Assembly (NCBI GenBank): GCA_964550025.1
Contig: CAZJYI010000080.1
Coordinates: 1-49,767, forward strand
DNA from: CAZJYI01 sp964550025
GTDB lineage: Bacteria > Verrucomicrobiota > Kiritimatiellia > UBA8416 > CAYOBW01
DNA length: 49,767 bases
Reading direction: 5' to 3'
Of this stretch, positions 33,701 through 40,868 are shown piece by piece. Position numbers and translations under genes: made by a program. Numbering within the stretch: position 1 is the stretch's first letter; each line of letters begins with the position of its first letter. A model generated the notes under the pieces. It searched no databases, was not told the DNA's origin, and saw only the letters and a list, made by a program, of their open reading frames with translations.

Positions 33701-36700
33701 GCACCGTGCCGTCGCCGGTTGATGAGACCGGCGATGCCCGTTACGTCTGTACGGGATGGACCGGCGCGGGCAGTGTGCCGTCGAGCGGAGCCGGGAATTT
33801 CGTGACGTTCACGATGACGCTCGACTCGATCCTGACCTGGAACTGGGTTGGCGAATACTGGTTGGACGTGCGTGCCGCCGGACTGGTCGACGATCCCATT
33901 GCGCGCGGTTGGCACCGGGAAGGGAGCCATGTGACCGTCAGTGCCCCGGCGTTCGAGGGGCATTGCTTCGTTGGTTGGAGCGGTGACACGAACGGCTGTG
34001 CGATCACGGGTGAGACGATTGCCGTGCCGATGACTCGCGCCCGTACGATCCTGGCCGACTACGTGGTCGATGCCTACTCAATCACGGCCACGTCGGGAGC
34101 CCACGGCCGGATCGCACCGAGCGGGGCGGTTGAGGTCGTGCGCGGTGCGGATGCCCGATTCGAAATGCGGCCCGATGCGCACTGCCACGTGGTTGACGTG
34201 ATTGTGGACGGCACATCGCGAGGGAACCTGCACAGTTACGTGTTCCGCGACGTTACCACCAACCACAGCATCCACGCGTCGTTCGCGCCGAACGCGTATT
34301 CGGTTGGCGGGCGCGTCCACTACTTCGGGCAACGGCTGGGCCCCATCGTCGTGGAAGCCTTCGACGATCCGCAGCTGAGCAACGTTGTCGGTTCCGCGCA
34401 CGTGCTTTCGCACGGGCGCTACCGGATCGAGGCACTTCCGGCCCTGGGCACCTACTGGATCCAGGCGTATATGGACAGCAATACGAACGGTGTGCGGGAC
34501 GCCGCGGAACCCCACGGCCTCTTCCGTCGCAACCCGATTGTCAATCTCTCGCACAGCCGGTACGACGTGCACATTCGTATCGATCATCTGGAAGCGCCCA
34601 CGGACCTCCGGGCATCCGCCGGCGCCGATGTCGTGACGCTACGCTGGTCGGCCGTCACCCAGTGGGGACGCCGGCGATACAACGTTTATCGGGCCTTGGC
34701 CGAAACCGGGCCGTTCCAGATTCTCAACAGCGTGCCGCTGGTCGCGCCGAGATTCGTGGACAGCGTGGTCCAGCAGGGGGTCACGTACTACTACTATGTC
34801 ACCGCGGTCCGCGCTTCGCATTTTCTGCCGGACTACGCCGAAAGCCCGCCGTCGGAGATCGTCAGCGCGACCCCGGGTGCCGTGACCCTCTGGATGCCTG
34901 ACTACTTCGGTCAGACGGGTGCAACGGTGAGGCTGCAGATCAACGCCGACAATGCGCACGGTATCCTGGCCGCGGATATGGACCTCAGCGTCTCGTACGA
35001 TCCGGCTCTGCTGACACCGATCTCGCAGGTGAACAGCAACCTGGCGACGGTGGAGAAGTCAGTGATCACGGAGGCCATGCAAGTCTCGGACAACGGACTG
35101 ACGGCGACAGGGGTGATCGACATCTCCGCGTCGTCCGCCTCGATGTCGGGCGCGAGCCTGAAGATCCTCGGTTGTGACCTCGAAGACAGTGCGGGAGACC
35201 CGCTGCCCGTGAAGGCCAGTTACAGCCTGGACGGTGGCTTGACGTGGGTGAGCATACACAACGACAAGGACCTCAACGACGGCAACGCCCATGCGGTCGA
35301 CCTGTCCGCTGACATCCAGACCGGCACGAACGTCATCCTGGCCGTGGACGCGGTTGGGCACCGTTTCCGCTCCGACATTGACCGGCCGTTCTGGGTCCAT
35401 GCTCTCGAGCGTGGCGACTGCATGACCAATCTGCCGGGGATTGCCGGCGAAGGGGACCTGGCCTACTATCTGCGCCCCCTGGTCGACACAAACCTCGTGC
35501 TGACCATTGGCTCTAACGACGTCGTCTACCTGTTCGAATTCGGAGGGGAGTGGGGGACGGCGGAGGCGCCCTGGCAGGATGTTGTGGCGCATGTGGAGTT
35601 CAACGCGGGTCGGGCACTTGTTGGCGAAGGCAGGCTGTTCGACGTGCTATTCAGGGTGTCTGAACACGCGCTGATGGGACAGAGCCAGGTCCATTCCTTT
35701 GTCTCCGCCGAGCTGAGAGACCAGAACGGCAGGATACTCGGCGTCGACACTACGGACACGGCCGTGTTCGCCGTGTCAAACCTGTTTGCGCTGGGTGACG
35801 TGGACGGTGACGGTGACGTGGACGTGCGGGGCGATGTGGTATTGGCGGCGAAGATCGCGGCGGGCCGAATCGATGCGACGGCGTACCATCTGCTGGCGGG
35901 AGACATCGACCGCGACGGCGAGATCACTTGTGCGGACGTGACGTTGATCTACCGCCTCGCGACGGGACGTCCGATCAACCCGGGCGGACATCACCACGGG
36001 CGCAGCAGTTCGATGTTCGCGGCAGCAGGCGCGGGTGAGGGGTATGAGCTCAGTATCGGGGCTTTCGAGGCGCAACCTGGTGAGACCATCGACGTGCCGA
36101 TTCATATCGACAACGCCGAGGGCCTGGCCAACGTACAGATTCGCCTGGCCTACAACGCCGCCGTAGTGAGCGTGCAGGGGGTGACGAACGGCGCGCTGAC
36201 GGCCGCCTTCACGCTCGAACATGCCGATCATGCAGGCTTCACCGACATCGTGCTCAGCCACAGCGAAGGCTTGCCTGCCGGCAGCAGCGGTGTGCTGGCC
36301 GTGGTGCGCGTCTCGGTGAGCGCTTCTGCCGAAATCGGAGTGTTCACGGACTTGTCGCTGGCCCGGCGTGAGTTGGGCAACGAGTTCGGCGGGGACCTCT
36401 CATTGACGCATGCAGTGAGCGTGATGGACGGCGGGCTGTGGACGGTGGCGTCGGACGCGGTGGATACGGACGGCGACGGCCTGTCGGACTACGCGGAACA
36501 GCGATATGATGGCTCCATGACTGTGGACCCCTACGGCTCGTCCGCGAATCCGGACGGCATGGATACCGATTACCGCAATCCGGATACGGACGGCGACACC
36601 ATGCCGGACGGTTGGGAGGCCACGCACGGCCTGGACGCCCTGGGCGACGATGCCCTGGCGGACACGGACGGGGACGGCGCGCCGAACCGCAGCGAATGGA

Positions 36701-36987
36701 TCGCCGGCACGCATCCGGGCGACGGCAACGACGTGCTGCGCGCGGTCTTCTCCGCGACGTACGGCGATGTTCCCGGTTCAAACGCCCCCGCGCCCCTCGT
36801 CGTGGAATGGCAGAGCGTAACGGGGCGCCTCTATTCGCTCAGGACCGCGACCAACCTCCTCACCGGAGCGTGGATGGGAGTGCCTGGCATCACCGATGAA
36901 AGTGGTACCGGTTCGACCATGAGCTACACGAACCCCGCCGCCGGCGGACCCGTGCGGCTGTACCGCGTCCGCGTCAGGAAGCCGTGA
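27709..36987 (+). CDS. 3092-aa exported multidomain protein, cohesin/dockerin
   Basis: A giant secreted protein with a signal peptide (about 1-25). Modules in order, approximate residues: InlB/TGWSGD bacterial repeat (135-195), DUF1349-like beta-sandwich (305-450), PA14-like (497-660), lamin-tail domain (780-900, LVINEFLADNEATLLDGDGD), Calx-beta (930-1040), DUF2341 (1045-1155), LamG/concanavalin-like (1160-1360), Asp-rich TSP3-like motif (1375), further InlB repeats (1515-1575, 2050-2190), fibronectin III (2296-2385), cohesin-like domain with a large insert (2393-2694), a dockerin with two calcium loops (2695-2760, GDVDGDGDVDVRGDVVLAAK and GDIDRDGEITCADVTLIYRL), a second cohesin-like domain (2778-2911), TSP3-like repeats and a C-terminal beta module ending YRVRVRKP. 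No enzymatic module is visible, so a scaffold, adhesin or matrix role is likely. Confidence 0.87.
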   Translation: MNRFTRLCVLFSALTIIALGPALRAEHQSGTDPGGGSVFGFADITTSNGSPWFSWSSVEGRLYEVQRSSSGTSGPFVAVASHIAATPPTNTYYDTAVSGHGKIWYRIAIGHGGGGNPVTTVDYAVYSHLQADASTGGTVDVSGAWFPDGELATVGAMANPGHAFTGWSGDAISSDNPLRLTMTRAYAVTADFSRIALPTVSNGPGATPGIGRAALNGLLTGAAARVRVFWGTTDGGTDADAWEHVSLLGWRPEGAFSVDTGAGVDWGRAFTGTDVGSPAHAGSTSASGGTWTVTGGGADIWGPADSCHYAHAPVRGDFDVHCRVHRFSGGINQWRKGGIMARQSLHEGSRNVFVARTPAPSQGRVLFHWRTLDGQGSAMYSDTGLTAPYYWLRLKREGNTFSGYWADDIGGARGPWTQIGHDRDVGMDREIRLGLAVTAHENSTLTSCGFDGFASSEQAPELLYGVRYYYRTYATNAFGEDWADTAATFTTVAPGGRGETGLVVRSYDEAYGEALLAPISNLIVLAADATNVHTGTIDYPPHGNITSNFPALTSPDRFALLWQGVFLGASTGATYTFGTASDDGSMIYFDLNADGDFDDTGELVVDNNGFHGLVRRTGTVTVTGDTAIAIGFFEMGGGEAMQARWREGGGWNWEELFVLDCGSGDFMTGSGVGVSIENQPVSNVTETTATLNGVLYAPGSVFDVHVYWGPMDGGTDPHAWSNIALVGSYADAETAHLSFDAVNLAPGTSYYYAFRAGNACADLWALPSATFRTDAPPPSPLVINEFLADNEATLLDGDGDASDWIEVYNAVPHAVDLSGWALTDDADELQKWLFPPGTMLSPGGYLVVFASGKGGAGPGHELHTNFRLSSAGEYLGLVAPDGVTIVSEYAPHYPGQFPDISYGIGLDSSLQYFSVPTPGGPNIVSPPGPAVSVHDVAVLEGDSGWTHAEFAVTLAAAGAETATVHYATADGDATADADYMSRNGVLTFAPGQTNAHVLVPVRGDVDDEGASESFRLNLFHAVNCVVDDGSATGTILDDDMLLNDWRHSMRIVFDGYTGSDTLSNFPALVVLGESLPGFSYEQFASATGGDLRFTDDDETMLLNYEIEHWGGDTGPSYVWVQVPELAGTSTAIRAYWGNPFATVPPPCTANGATWSAEYLGVWHMGQTNVSDSTSAGNDGTAHGNVTAPGCIAAGQSFSNAYVSIPNEAHFDCYDRITASAWVKVTEGWRVSWQAFMSKGGDQGQGWLLRRWSNRSYGTFTVRGTSGMDDPQGSTDLGDGEWHHIAGVFDGNTRHFYVDGRVDSGIVDTGTIARTDYPVFIGAAMNQHIRHRGGIDEVRIEHASRSTDWIRACWLNQASNHTFGSYGEVVGGELDSDGDGLPDWWEFLYFGDPIIAEPDADIDMDGMSNLAEYVAGTIPVDAHSRLRFTDVRTALGVPEFSWSSVSNRHYAVDLSQSGTGGVFSAVAGVPATPPANTYRDASPPASGELCYRVVVRRGGIEAVSVDFAEYVHVNIGVHGAGSVDRPGGWFVRGGEAMFTATPAPGHRFVEWTGDVASTNRRLTVTMDRPRSIVARFAAAAPSISGEVLYSGMHTGTVQVSATSVSGFMNYVVSLDGPGPYAIDDVHAVDGTVSGQPADDVPLSYGTSFGVMNNQTGEQDVVIMGAVPLTPFMDLPIQPGMNYLGYPYPVDDVSWEETALALESPVGSRLFLWDASNGVFRTHTRTGDGWFPANARLRIAEGFVYVQAGDAVTNWHVPIPYDLDSLPAAPPSGKPATDALKGGTYALLHSTSLSGPFVSVGKKVTADALKGNVAGMSDDPSGFFQLASLEAKSKLSIPGIVGYTAKTLAPGTRMLLTDCFFDLDTPGVPRTVSELFANQLTGADQPASSDQVELFNPQERAPTRLWRNRHGHWHTVAQTPSYDVRAFMDADRNGVRDAWDPQGHHVGNPVAPAGGATGVDVVLGAPGLRLAVHAHPARHGTPRPYGYGTHLVAPGTVMTGTVPSPVDETGDARYVCTGWTGAGSVPSSGAGNFVTFTMTLDSILTWNWVGEYWLDVRAAGLVDDPIARGWHREGSHVTVSAPAFEGHCFVGWSGDTNGCAITGETIAVPMTRARTILADYVVDAYSITATSGAHGRIAPSGAVEVVRGADARFEMRPDAHCHVVDVIVDGTSRGNLHSYVFRDVTTNHSIHASFAPNAYSVGGRVHYFGQRLGPIVVEAFDDPQLSNVVGSAHVLSHGRYRIEALPALGTYWIQAYMDSNTNGVRDAAEPHGLFRRNPIVNLSHSRYDVHIRIDHLEAPTDLRASAGADVVTLRWSAVTQWGRRRYNVYRALAETGPFQILNSVPLVAPRFVDSVVQQGVTYYYYVTAVRASHFLPDYAESPPSEIVSATPGAVTLWMPDYFGQTGATVRLQINADNAHGILAADMDLSVSYDPALLTPISQVNSNLATVEKSVITEAMQVSDNGLTATGVIDISASSASMSGASLKILGCDLEDSAGDPLPVKASYSLDGGLTWVSIHNDKDLNDGNAHAVDLSADIQTGTNVILAVDAVGHRFRSDIDRPFWVHALERGDCMTNLPGIAGEGDLAYYLRPLVDTNLVLTIGSNDVVYLFEFGGEWGTAEAPWQDVVAHVEFNAGRALVGEGRLFDVLFRVSEHALMGQSQVHSFVSAELRDQNGRILGVDTTDTAVFAVSNLFALGDVDGDGDVDVRGDVVLAAKIAAGRIDATAYHLLAGDIDRDGEITCADVTLIYRLATGRPINPGGHHHGRSSSMFAAAGAGEGYELSIGAFEAQPGETIDVPIHIDNAEGLANVQIRLAYNAAVVSVQGVTNGALTAAFTLEHADHAGFTDIVLSHSEGLPAGSSGVLAVVRVSVSASAEIGVFTDLSLARRELGNEFGGDLSLTHAVSVMDGGLWTVASDAVDTDGDGLSDYAEQRYDGSMTVDPYGSSANPDGMDTDYRNPDTDGDTMPDGWEATHGLDALGDDALADTDGDGAPNRSEWIAGTHPGDGNDVLRAVFSATYGDVPGSNAPAPLVVEWQSVTGRLYSLRTATNLLTGAWMGVPGITDESGTGSTMSYTNPAAGGPVRLYRVRVRKP

Positions 36988-37096
36988 GGCCGCCACCGAG
37001 GTTGCGTGCGAGCAGATGAGCCTGAATCCACGGCAGTGTGGTTCCTCCTCATTGTCACACTGGAACTCAACACCGTCCAAATGTCCTGGCATTCCG

Positions 37097-38818
37097 TCAT
37101 GTTGGGCATTCCGCCAGGAGGCGTTCAATGAGACTACACACATCCGCACGTGGAATCAGTTCCCTGCGGTTGCCATCGCGCGTTTTGAGTTCGACCTCAC
37201 CGTTGCTCGTGTTCTTCTTTGACACGATCAACCGGTAAGGAATCCCGATCAGGTCCGCGTCAGCAAATGCCGGTCCCGCCCTGCGGTCACGGTCGTCGTA
37301 CAGTACCTCGATGCCTGCCGCCGAAAGCTCGCCGTACAACGATTCGGCCGTCTTCTTGACATTGTCATTTCTCAGGTCGATCGCACAGATATGGACCTGG
37401 TACGGAGCGATGCTGATTGGCCAAACGGGACCAAAGTCGTCGTGACATTGCTCTATCACCGCCGCCATTGCACGGCCGATCCCCATGCCGTAGCTGCCCA
37501 TGACGACCGGGTGACTCGTCCCGTCCTCGCCCAGCACGGACCATTCCATCGGGTCGCTGTATTTCGTGCCAAGCTGGAATATGTTCCCCACCTCGATCCC
37601 CCGCCTCTCTTCGAGCGGCCTGCCGGTCACCGGGCAAGGATCGCCCGCGCGAACAGTGGCAACGTCAACCACCTCTACGCGGTCGACTATGCTCGCCATA
37701 TCGCGGTCGAGATTGAAGTTCCTGTAGTGGTAATCCGCTTCGTTGGCACCCACCACGAGATTTGACGACTCCCTGGCCGACGTGTCGAATATCACCCGCA
37801 CCTTTGACACATCGACTCCCATCGGCGACGCATATCCCGGTTCCGCGCCACTGGCGCGAATCTGCACATCGTCTGCAAAACCAATCTCCGACAGACCCAG
37901 ATGGCTGCACAGTTTGGCCTCGTTCACGTCGAGGTCGCCGCGGATCACAACGAGATAGAGATGGCCGCTGCCGTCCGTGTAGAACACCGATTTTCCTGTT
38001 CGGCCTGCATCTATCCCCAGGAAAGACGAGACCTCATCGATGGATTCCTGGCCCGGTGTATGGACCTTTTCGAGCGGCATCGGGTCCTCTTTCCGATAGC
38101 ACCACGCCGCCGTGGCGACATCGCGGTTCGCCATGTACGCGCCGTCCGGCGACATGAAGATCGTGTCTTCCCCGGACTCGGCGATCGCCATGAACTCGTG
38201 GGCCATGGCTCCACCCATCATGCCGGTGCCGGACAGGATGCTCACCACGTCCGGCAACCCAATCCGTTGAAACACGCGGTCGTATGCCTCGTGCATCTTA
38301 TCGTAGAATCGTTCGAGGCACTCCTGCGACACATGAAACGAGTACGCATCCTTCATGACGAACTCACGCACTCGTATCAGGCCGGCGCGCGGACGCGCCT
38401 CATCCCGGTACTTCGTCTGCATATGGTAGATCATCGCAGGCAGTTGGCGGTACGAGCTGATCTCCGAACGAAGCATCTGCACGCTGGCCTCCTCGTGTGT
38501 CATGCTGAGGATCATCGCCTTCGCGTTCCTGTCCGAAAACCGCAGCAATTCTTCGCCCACGCTCTGGTACCGACCGCTCTGTTGCCACAGTTCCGCCGGA
38601 AGAACCACAGGCATCAGTACCTCCTGACACCCCACACCTTCCATCTCCTCGCGGACGATGCGCTCGATCTTCCTTGTCACACGCCGCCCCAGGGGCAGCA
38701 ACGAGTAGATGCCGGAGGATACCGGCCGAACATACCCGCCTCGCACGAGGTAGACGTGGCTCACGGTCTCTGCATCCCTTGGGCTCTCCTTGATCTGGCG
38801 CCCAACCAGTTTCGACAT
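37097..38818 (-). CDS. proS: Prolyl-tRNA synthetase, bacterial type
   Basis: A 573-residue class II prolyl-tRNA synthetase with the bacterial architecture: a catalytic core with motif 1 (GIYSLLPLGRRVTRKIERIV), motif 2 (RDEARPRAGLIRVREFVMKD) and motif 3 (GSYGMGIGRAMAAVI), an inserted YbaK-like editing domain (about residues 225-390, FYTDGSGHLYLVVIRGDLD) that clears Ala-tRNAPro, and the C-terminal anticodon-binding domain (YQVHICAIDLRND onward). The ATG at 38818 aligns with the E. coli start (572 residues) and follows a GGGGGAG run; an upstream ATG at 38851 would add 11 residues. It follows serS by 66 bases on the same strand and is probably co-transcribed. Confidence 0.95.
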   Translation of the reverse strand: MSKLVGRQIKESPRDAETVSHVYLVRGGYVRPVSSGIYSLLPLGRRVTRKIERIVREEMEGVGCQEVLMPVVLPAELWQQSGRYQSVGEELLRFSDRNAKAMILSMTHEEASVQMLRSEISSYRQLPAMIYHMQTKYRDEARPRAGLIRVREFVMKDAYSFHVSQECLERFYDKMHEAYDRVFQRIGLPDVVSILSGTGMMGGAMAHEFMAIAESGEDTIFMSPDGAYMANRDVATAAWCYRKEDPMPLEKVHTPGQESIDEVSSFLGIDAGRTGKSVFYTDGSGHLYLVVIRGDLDVNEAKLCSHLGLSEIGFADDVQIRASGAEPGYASPMGVDVSKVRVIFDTSARESSNLVVGANEADYHYRNFNLDRDMASIVDRVEVVDVATVRAGDPCPVTGRPLEERRGIEVGNIFQLGTKYSDPMEWSVLGEDGTSHPVVMGSYGMGIGRAMAAVIEQCHDDFGPVWPISIAPYQVHICAIDLRNDNVKKTAESLYGELSAAGIEVLYDDRDRRAGPAFADADLIGIPYRLIVSKKNTSNGEVELKTRDGNRRELIPRADVCSLIERLLAECPT

Positions 38819-38884
38819 TCTCACCGTTCGCTCCCCCTTCCTGGCCGACAAACCGGTCTCTCAACAGGATCGCGGCGTCTCTGT

Positions 38885-40162
38885 TCAGTCTCCGAGCGTT
38901 TCTCTGCCCACCCATTTTTGTAGTGGCGGCGGGACCGCTACGCTGCCGTCGCTGCGCTGGAACTGCTCTACAATAGCCGGCAGCACGCGGCTGGTGGCCA
39001 GGCCTGAGGCGTTGAGCGTGTGCACGAACTCGCTGCGCCTGGCGCCCTTTCGCTTGAACCTGATCCTGCCACGCCTGGCCTGGTAGTCGCGCGCATTGGA
39101 GGCAGAGCTCACTTCCTTGTACTCCTGCATGCTCGGTATCCACACCTCGATATCGAAGGTCTTCGCCATGGCCGCGCTGCAATCGCGCGCCGCAAGCTTG
39201 CTGACCCTGTGATGCAAGCCCAATCCCTGAACGAGTTTCTCCGCCTTCTCTATGAGCTCGTCGAGCGCCCTGTCAGAGTCCTCCGGCCGGACGAACTGGA
39301 ACAACTCCACCTTGTTGAACTGGTGGCCGCGGATCATGCCCCGTTCGGCGGTTCGGTAGCTCCCGGCTTCACGCCGATAACAGGGCGTGTAGGCGAAGTA
39401 CTTTGCCGGCAGGTCACTCTCCTGCAGAATCTCATCCCGGTGGAAGTTGATCATGGCTGTCTCGGACGTGGGTAGAAGGAAGCTGGGCTTCTCATCGCCG
39501 CCGGTTTGCAGGAGAAAGACGTCGTCCGCGAATTTCGGGAACTGTCCGGCAACGTAGCCGCACTCGTGCGTCAGAATGTGCGGAGGCATCACGAACACGT
39601 ACCCGTCCTTGATGTGCTCCTCTATGAAGTAGTTCAGAAGAGCCCACTCGAGCCGGGCGCCGTCTCCTTTGTACAGCCAGTATCCGCTGCCGCCCATCTT
39701 GACGCCGCGTTCGTAGTCGACCATGCCCAGGCCGTTCACCAGCGCCACGTGATCTCGGGGCTCGAAGTCGAATGCCAATTTGTCTCCCCATTCGCGAACA
39801 ACAATGTTGTTCTCCTTGCCACCCGCGGGAACATCTTCGTCCGGGATGTTCGGAAGTCCTTCCAGGAACCCCGTGATTGCTGCCTGCAAGTCGGCCACTT
39901 CACGGTCTTTCGCAGCTATGTCCCGTGACAGTGCCTTCATCTCGGACACAACGCCGTCGACGTTCTCCCCGGCGGCATTCAGCGCCGGAATCCGCTTGGA
40001 AGTCCGGTTCTTGCGAGCCTTCAGGGCCTCCACCTCGGACAAGAGCTTGCGCTTCTGCCTGTCCCAGGCGAGCAACTCATCGAAGTCGATGGCTTCCATT
40101 CGCTTCAACAGGGCGTCCCTGGCCAGTGTCGTCTTTTCTCGTATAAGGCTGATGTCCAGCAT
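38885..40162 (-). CDS. serS: Seryl-tRNA synthetase
   Basis: A 425-residue class II seryl-tRNA synthetase. The N-terminal helical arm (about 25-105, coiled coil) contacts the long variable arm of tRNASer. The catalytic domain carries the serine-recognition TSE at 232-234, motif 2 at about 258-290 (CYRREAGSYRTAERGMIRGH) and motif 3 at about 380-402 (HTLNASGLATSRVLPAIVEQ). The length is normal. It lies upstream of proS on the minus strand and 22 bases downstream of a methyltransferase remnant. No T-box was found in the upstream 500 bases. Confidence 0.96.
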   Translation of the reverse strand: MLDISLIREKTTLARDALLKRMEAIDFDELLAWDRQKRKLLSEVEALKARKNRTSKRIPALNAAGENVDGVVSEMKALSRDIAAKDREVADLQAAITGFLEGLPNIPDEDVPAGGKENNIVVREWGDKLAFDFEPRDHVALVNGLGMVDYERGVKMGGSGYWLYKGDGARLEWALLNYFIEEHIKDGYVFVMPPHILTHECGYVAGQFPKFADDVFLLQTGGDEKPSFLLPTSETAMINFHRDEILQESDLPAKYFAYTPCYRREAGSYRTAERGMIRGHQFNKVELFQFVRPEDSDRALDELIEKAEKLVQGLGLHHRVSKLAARDCSAAMAKTFDIEVWIPSMQEYKEVSSASNARDYQARRGRIRFKRKGARRSEFVHTLNASGLATSRVLPAIVEQFQRSDGSVAVPPPLQKWVGRETLGD

Positions 40163-40184
40163 TGCGGTTACTCCTTGTCTGTTT

Positions 40185-40433
40185 CTACACGGCTATAGCG
40201 GCTTTCTTCCTCCAATGACGCACCACGGGTGGTACTTCACAAACAGGCTCCAGGAACCTGCCACTCCCTGCACCGAGCTCGACCATGCGCGCTCCCAGGC
40301 GTCCTTCCGAGGCGAGCAGCCGCAGCACTTCATCCTGAATGAAGCTGTACATCGGCACCATCGCCGGCGCCATGCGGTCGAAGACGACAGCCATTGTCTC
40401 CCATCTGTTCGCGTCTATCTGTTTCATCATCAT
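40185..40433 (-). pseudogene. SAM methyltransferase remnant, internally deleted
   Basis: An 82-residue frame beginning MMMKQIDANRWETM. It contains the start of a class I SAM-dependent methyltransferase, including motif I (MVELGAGSGRFLE, about residues 50-62), and then ends in residues unlike the family. In the next frame, 40193 to about 40250, the DNA encodes WSLFVKYHPWCVIGGRKPL and a stop, which resembles the C-terminal strand of such enzymes (FAVxGGRKP type). I infer that the middle of the gene, about 150 residues, was deleted with a frameshift near 40245-40255, leaving both ends. It lies just before serS. A short intact protein of unknown function is the alternative. Confidence 0.6.
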
Positions 40434-40477
40434 TTCCAAACTGCAAAAAGGGACTCTGTCACCCCGTGTGCGGGCAC

Positions 40478-40517
40478 AAAAAAAGACCCGCGTCCGTTTG
40501 TTTCCGGACAGCGGGTC
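40478..40517 (-). terminator. Intrinsic terminator of the 35-aa peptide gene
   Basis: On the minus strand, gacccgctgtccg (40517-40505) pairs with cggacgcgggtc (40496-40485) with a small bulge and an eight-base loop, and is followed by seven T (40484-40478). It lies 29 bases after the stop of the small peptide gene and separates it from the methyltransferase remnant and serS. Confidence 0.88.
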
Positions 40518-40545
40518 GTGTTTTCGCTTCCTATGTGGAGAATGG

Positions 40546-40653
40546 CTAGAAAGCACACCCGCTGCCCGTTCCAAGGGACAGCGCAGCCATAACCGACACC
40601 ACGGGGACGCCAGCCTGTGCGCTTTCCTGAATGGACATGCGGGTTATCTTCAA
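40546..40653 (-). CDS. 35-aa peptide gene with own promoter and terminator
   Basis: A short frame starting at TTG (40653), seven bases after a perfect GGAGGA site (40666-40661), and ending at TAG. The peptide begins MKITRMSIQESAQAG, has a hydrophobic middle (VPVVSVMAALSLG) and ends GTGSGCAF with a single Cys two residues before the end. A promoter-like pair at 40680-40709 and a strong terminator at 40478-40517 frame it, giving a predicted transcript of about 195 bases that encodes nothing else. I recognise no family. It could be a signal or modified peptide, or a leader peptide. It is divergent from the YtrA/ABC operon. Confidence 0.6.
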   Translation of the reverse strand: MKITRMSIQESAQAGVPVVSVMAALSLGTGSGCAF

Positions 40654-40679
40654 AACACCATCCTCCAAAACCTGCTGGG

Positions 40680-40709
40680 ACGCTAGCAAACTACGCACAG
40701 CACACGCAA
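40680..40709 (-). promoter_or_regulatory. Promoter candidate for the 35-aa peptide gene
   Basis: On the minus strand, TTGCGT (40709-40704), 18 bases, TAGCGT (40685-40680). The -10 element is identical to the one at 46897. The start of transcription would be about 10 bases before the ribosome site. Confidence 0.5.
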
Positions 40710-40787
40710 GCCCTATTGTGAGCGCCCTGGTTTTCAGAGCGGATGTCCTTCTCCGCGGCGAGCAACGAAATTGACAAAAAAGAGTCC

Positions 40788-40816
40788 TTGCGGAACTGGA
40801 ATGTATATCATAGTGT
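40788..40816 (+). promoter_or_regulatory. Promoter candidate of the YtrA/ABC operon
   Basis: TTGCGG (40788-40793), 17 bases, TAGTGT (40811-40816). The -10 hexamer is overlapped by the operator at 40812, as expected for an autorepressed promoter. A TTGACA at 40771 lacks a suitably spaced -10. Confidence 0.6.
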
Positions 40817-40836
40817 ACTAGTTGTGCTAGTACACT
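40812..40836 (+). promoter_or_regulatory. YtrA-type operator AGTGTA-N13-TACACT
   Basis: A perfect inverted repeat: agtgtactag, five-base spacer ttgtg, ctagtacact. It matches exactly the AGTGTA-N13-TACACT site reported for Bacillus subtilis YtrA. It covers the predicted -10 and lies 33 bases before the regulator gene, so the operon is almost certainly autoregulated. Confidence 0.88.
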
Positions 40837-40868
40837 GGTCGGCCGATGCAGGCGCGGCGGAGGGCGAG

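Noticed and set aside
36988..37096. Weak cagtgtg/cacactg hairpin between the convergent 3092-aa gene and proS.
   Set aside because: Only seven base pairs, a long loop and no T-tract on either strand.
40438..40740. Possible T-box or tRNA-responsive leader upstream of serS-proS.
   Set aside because: No T-box sequence or specifier structure was found; the terminator here belongs to the 35-aa peptide gene and is followed by another start region before serS.
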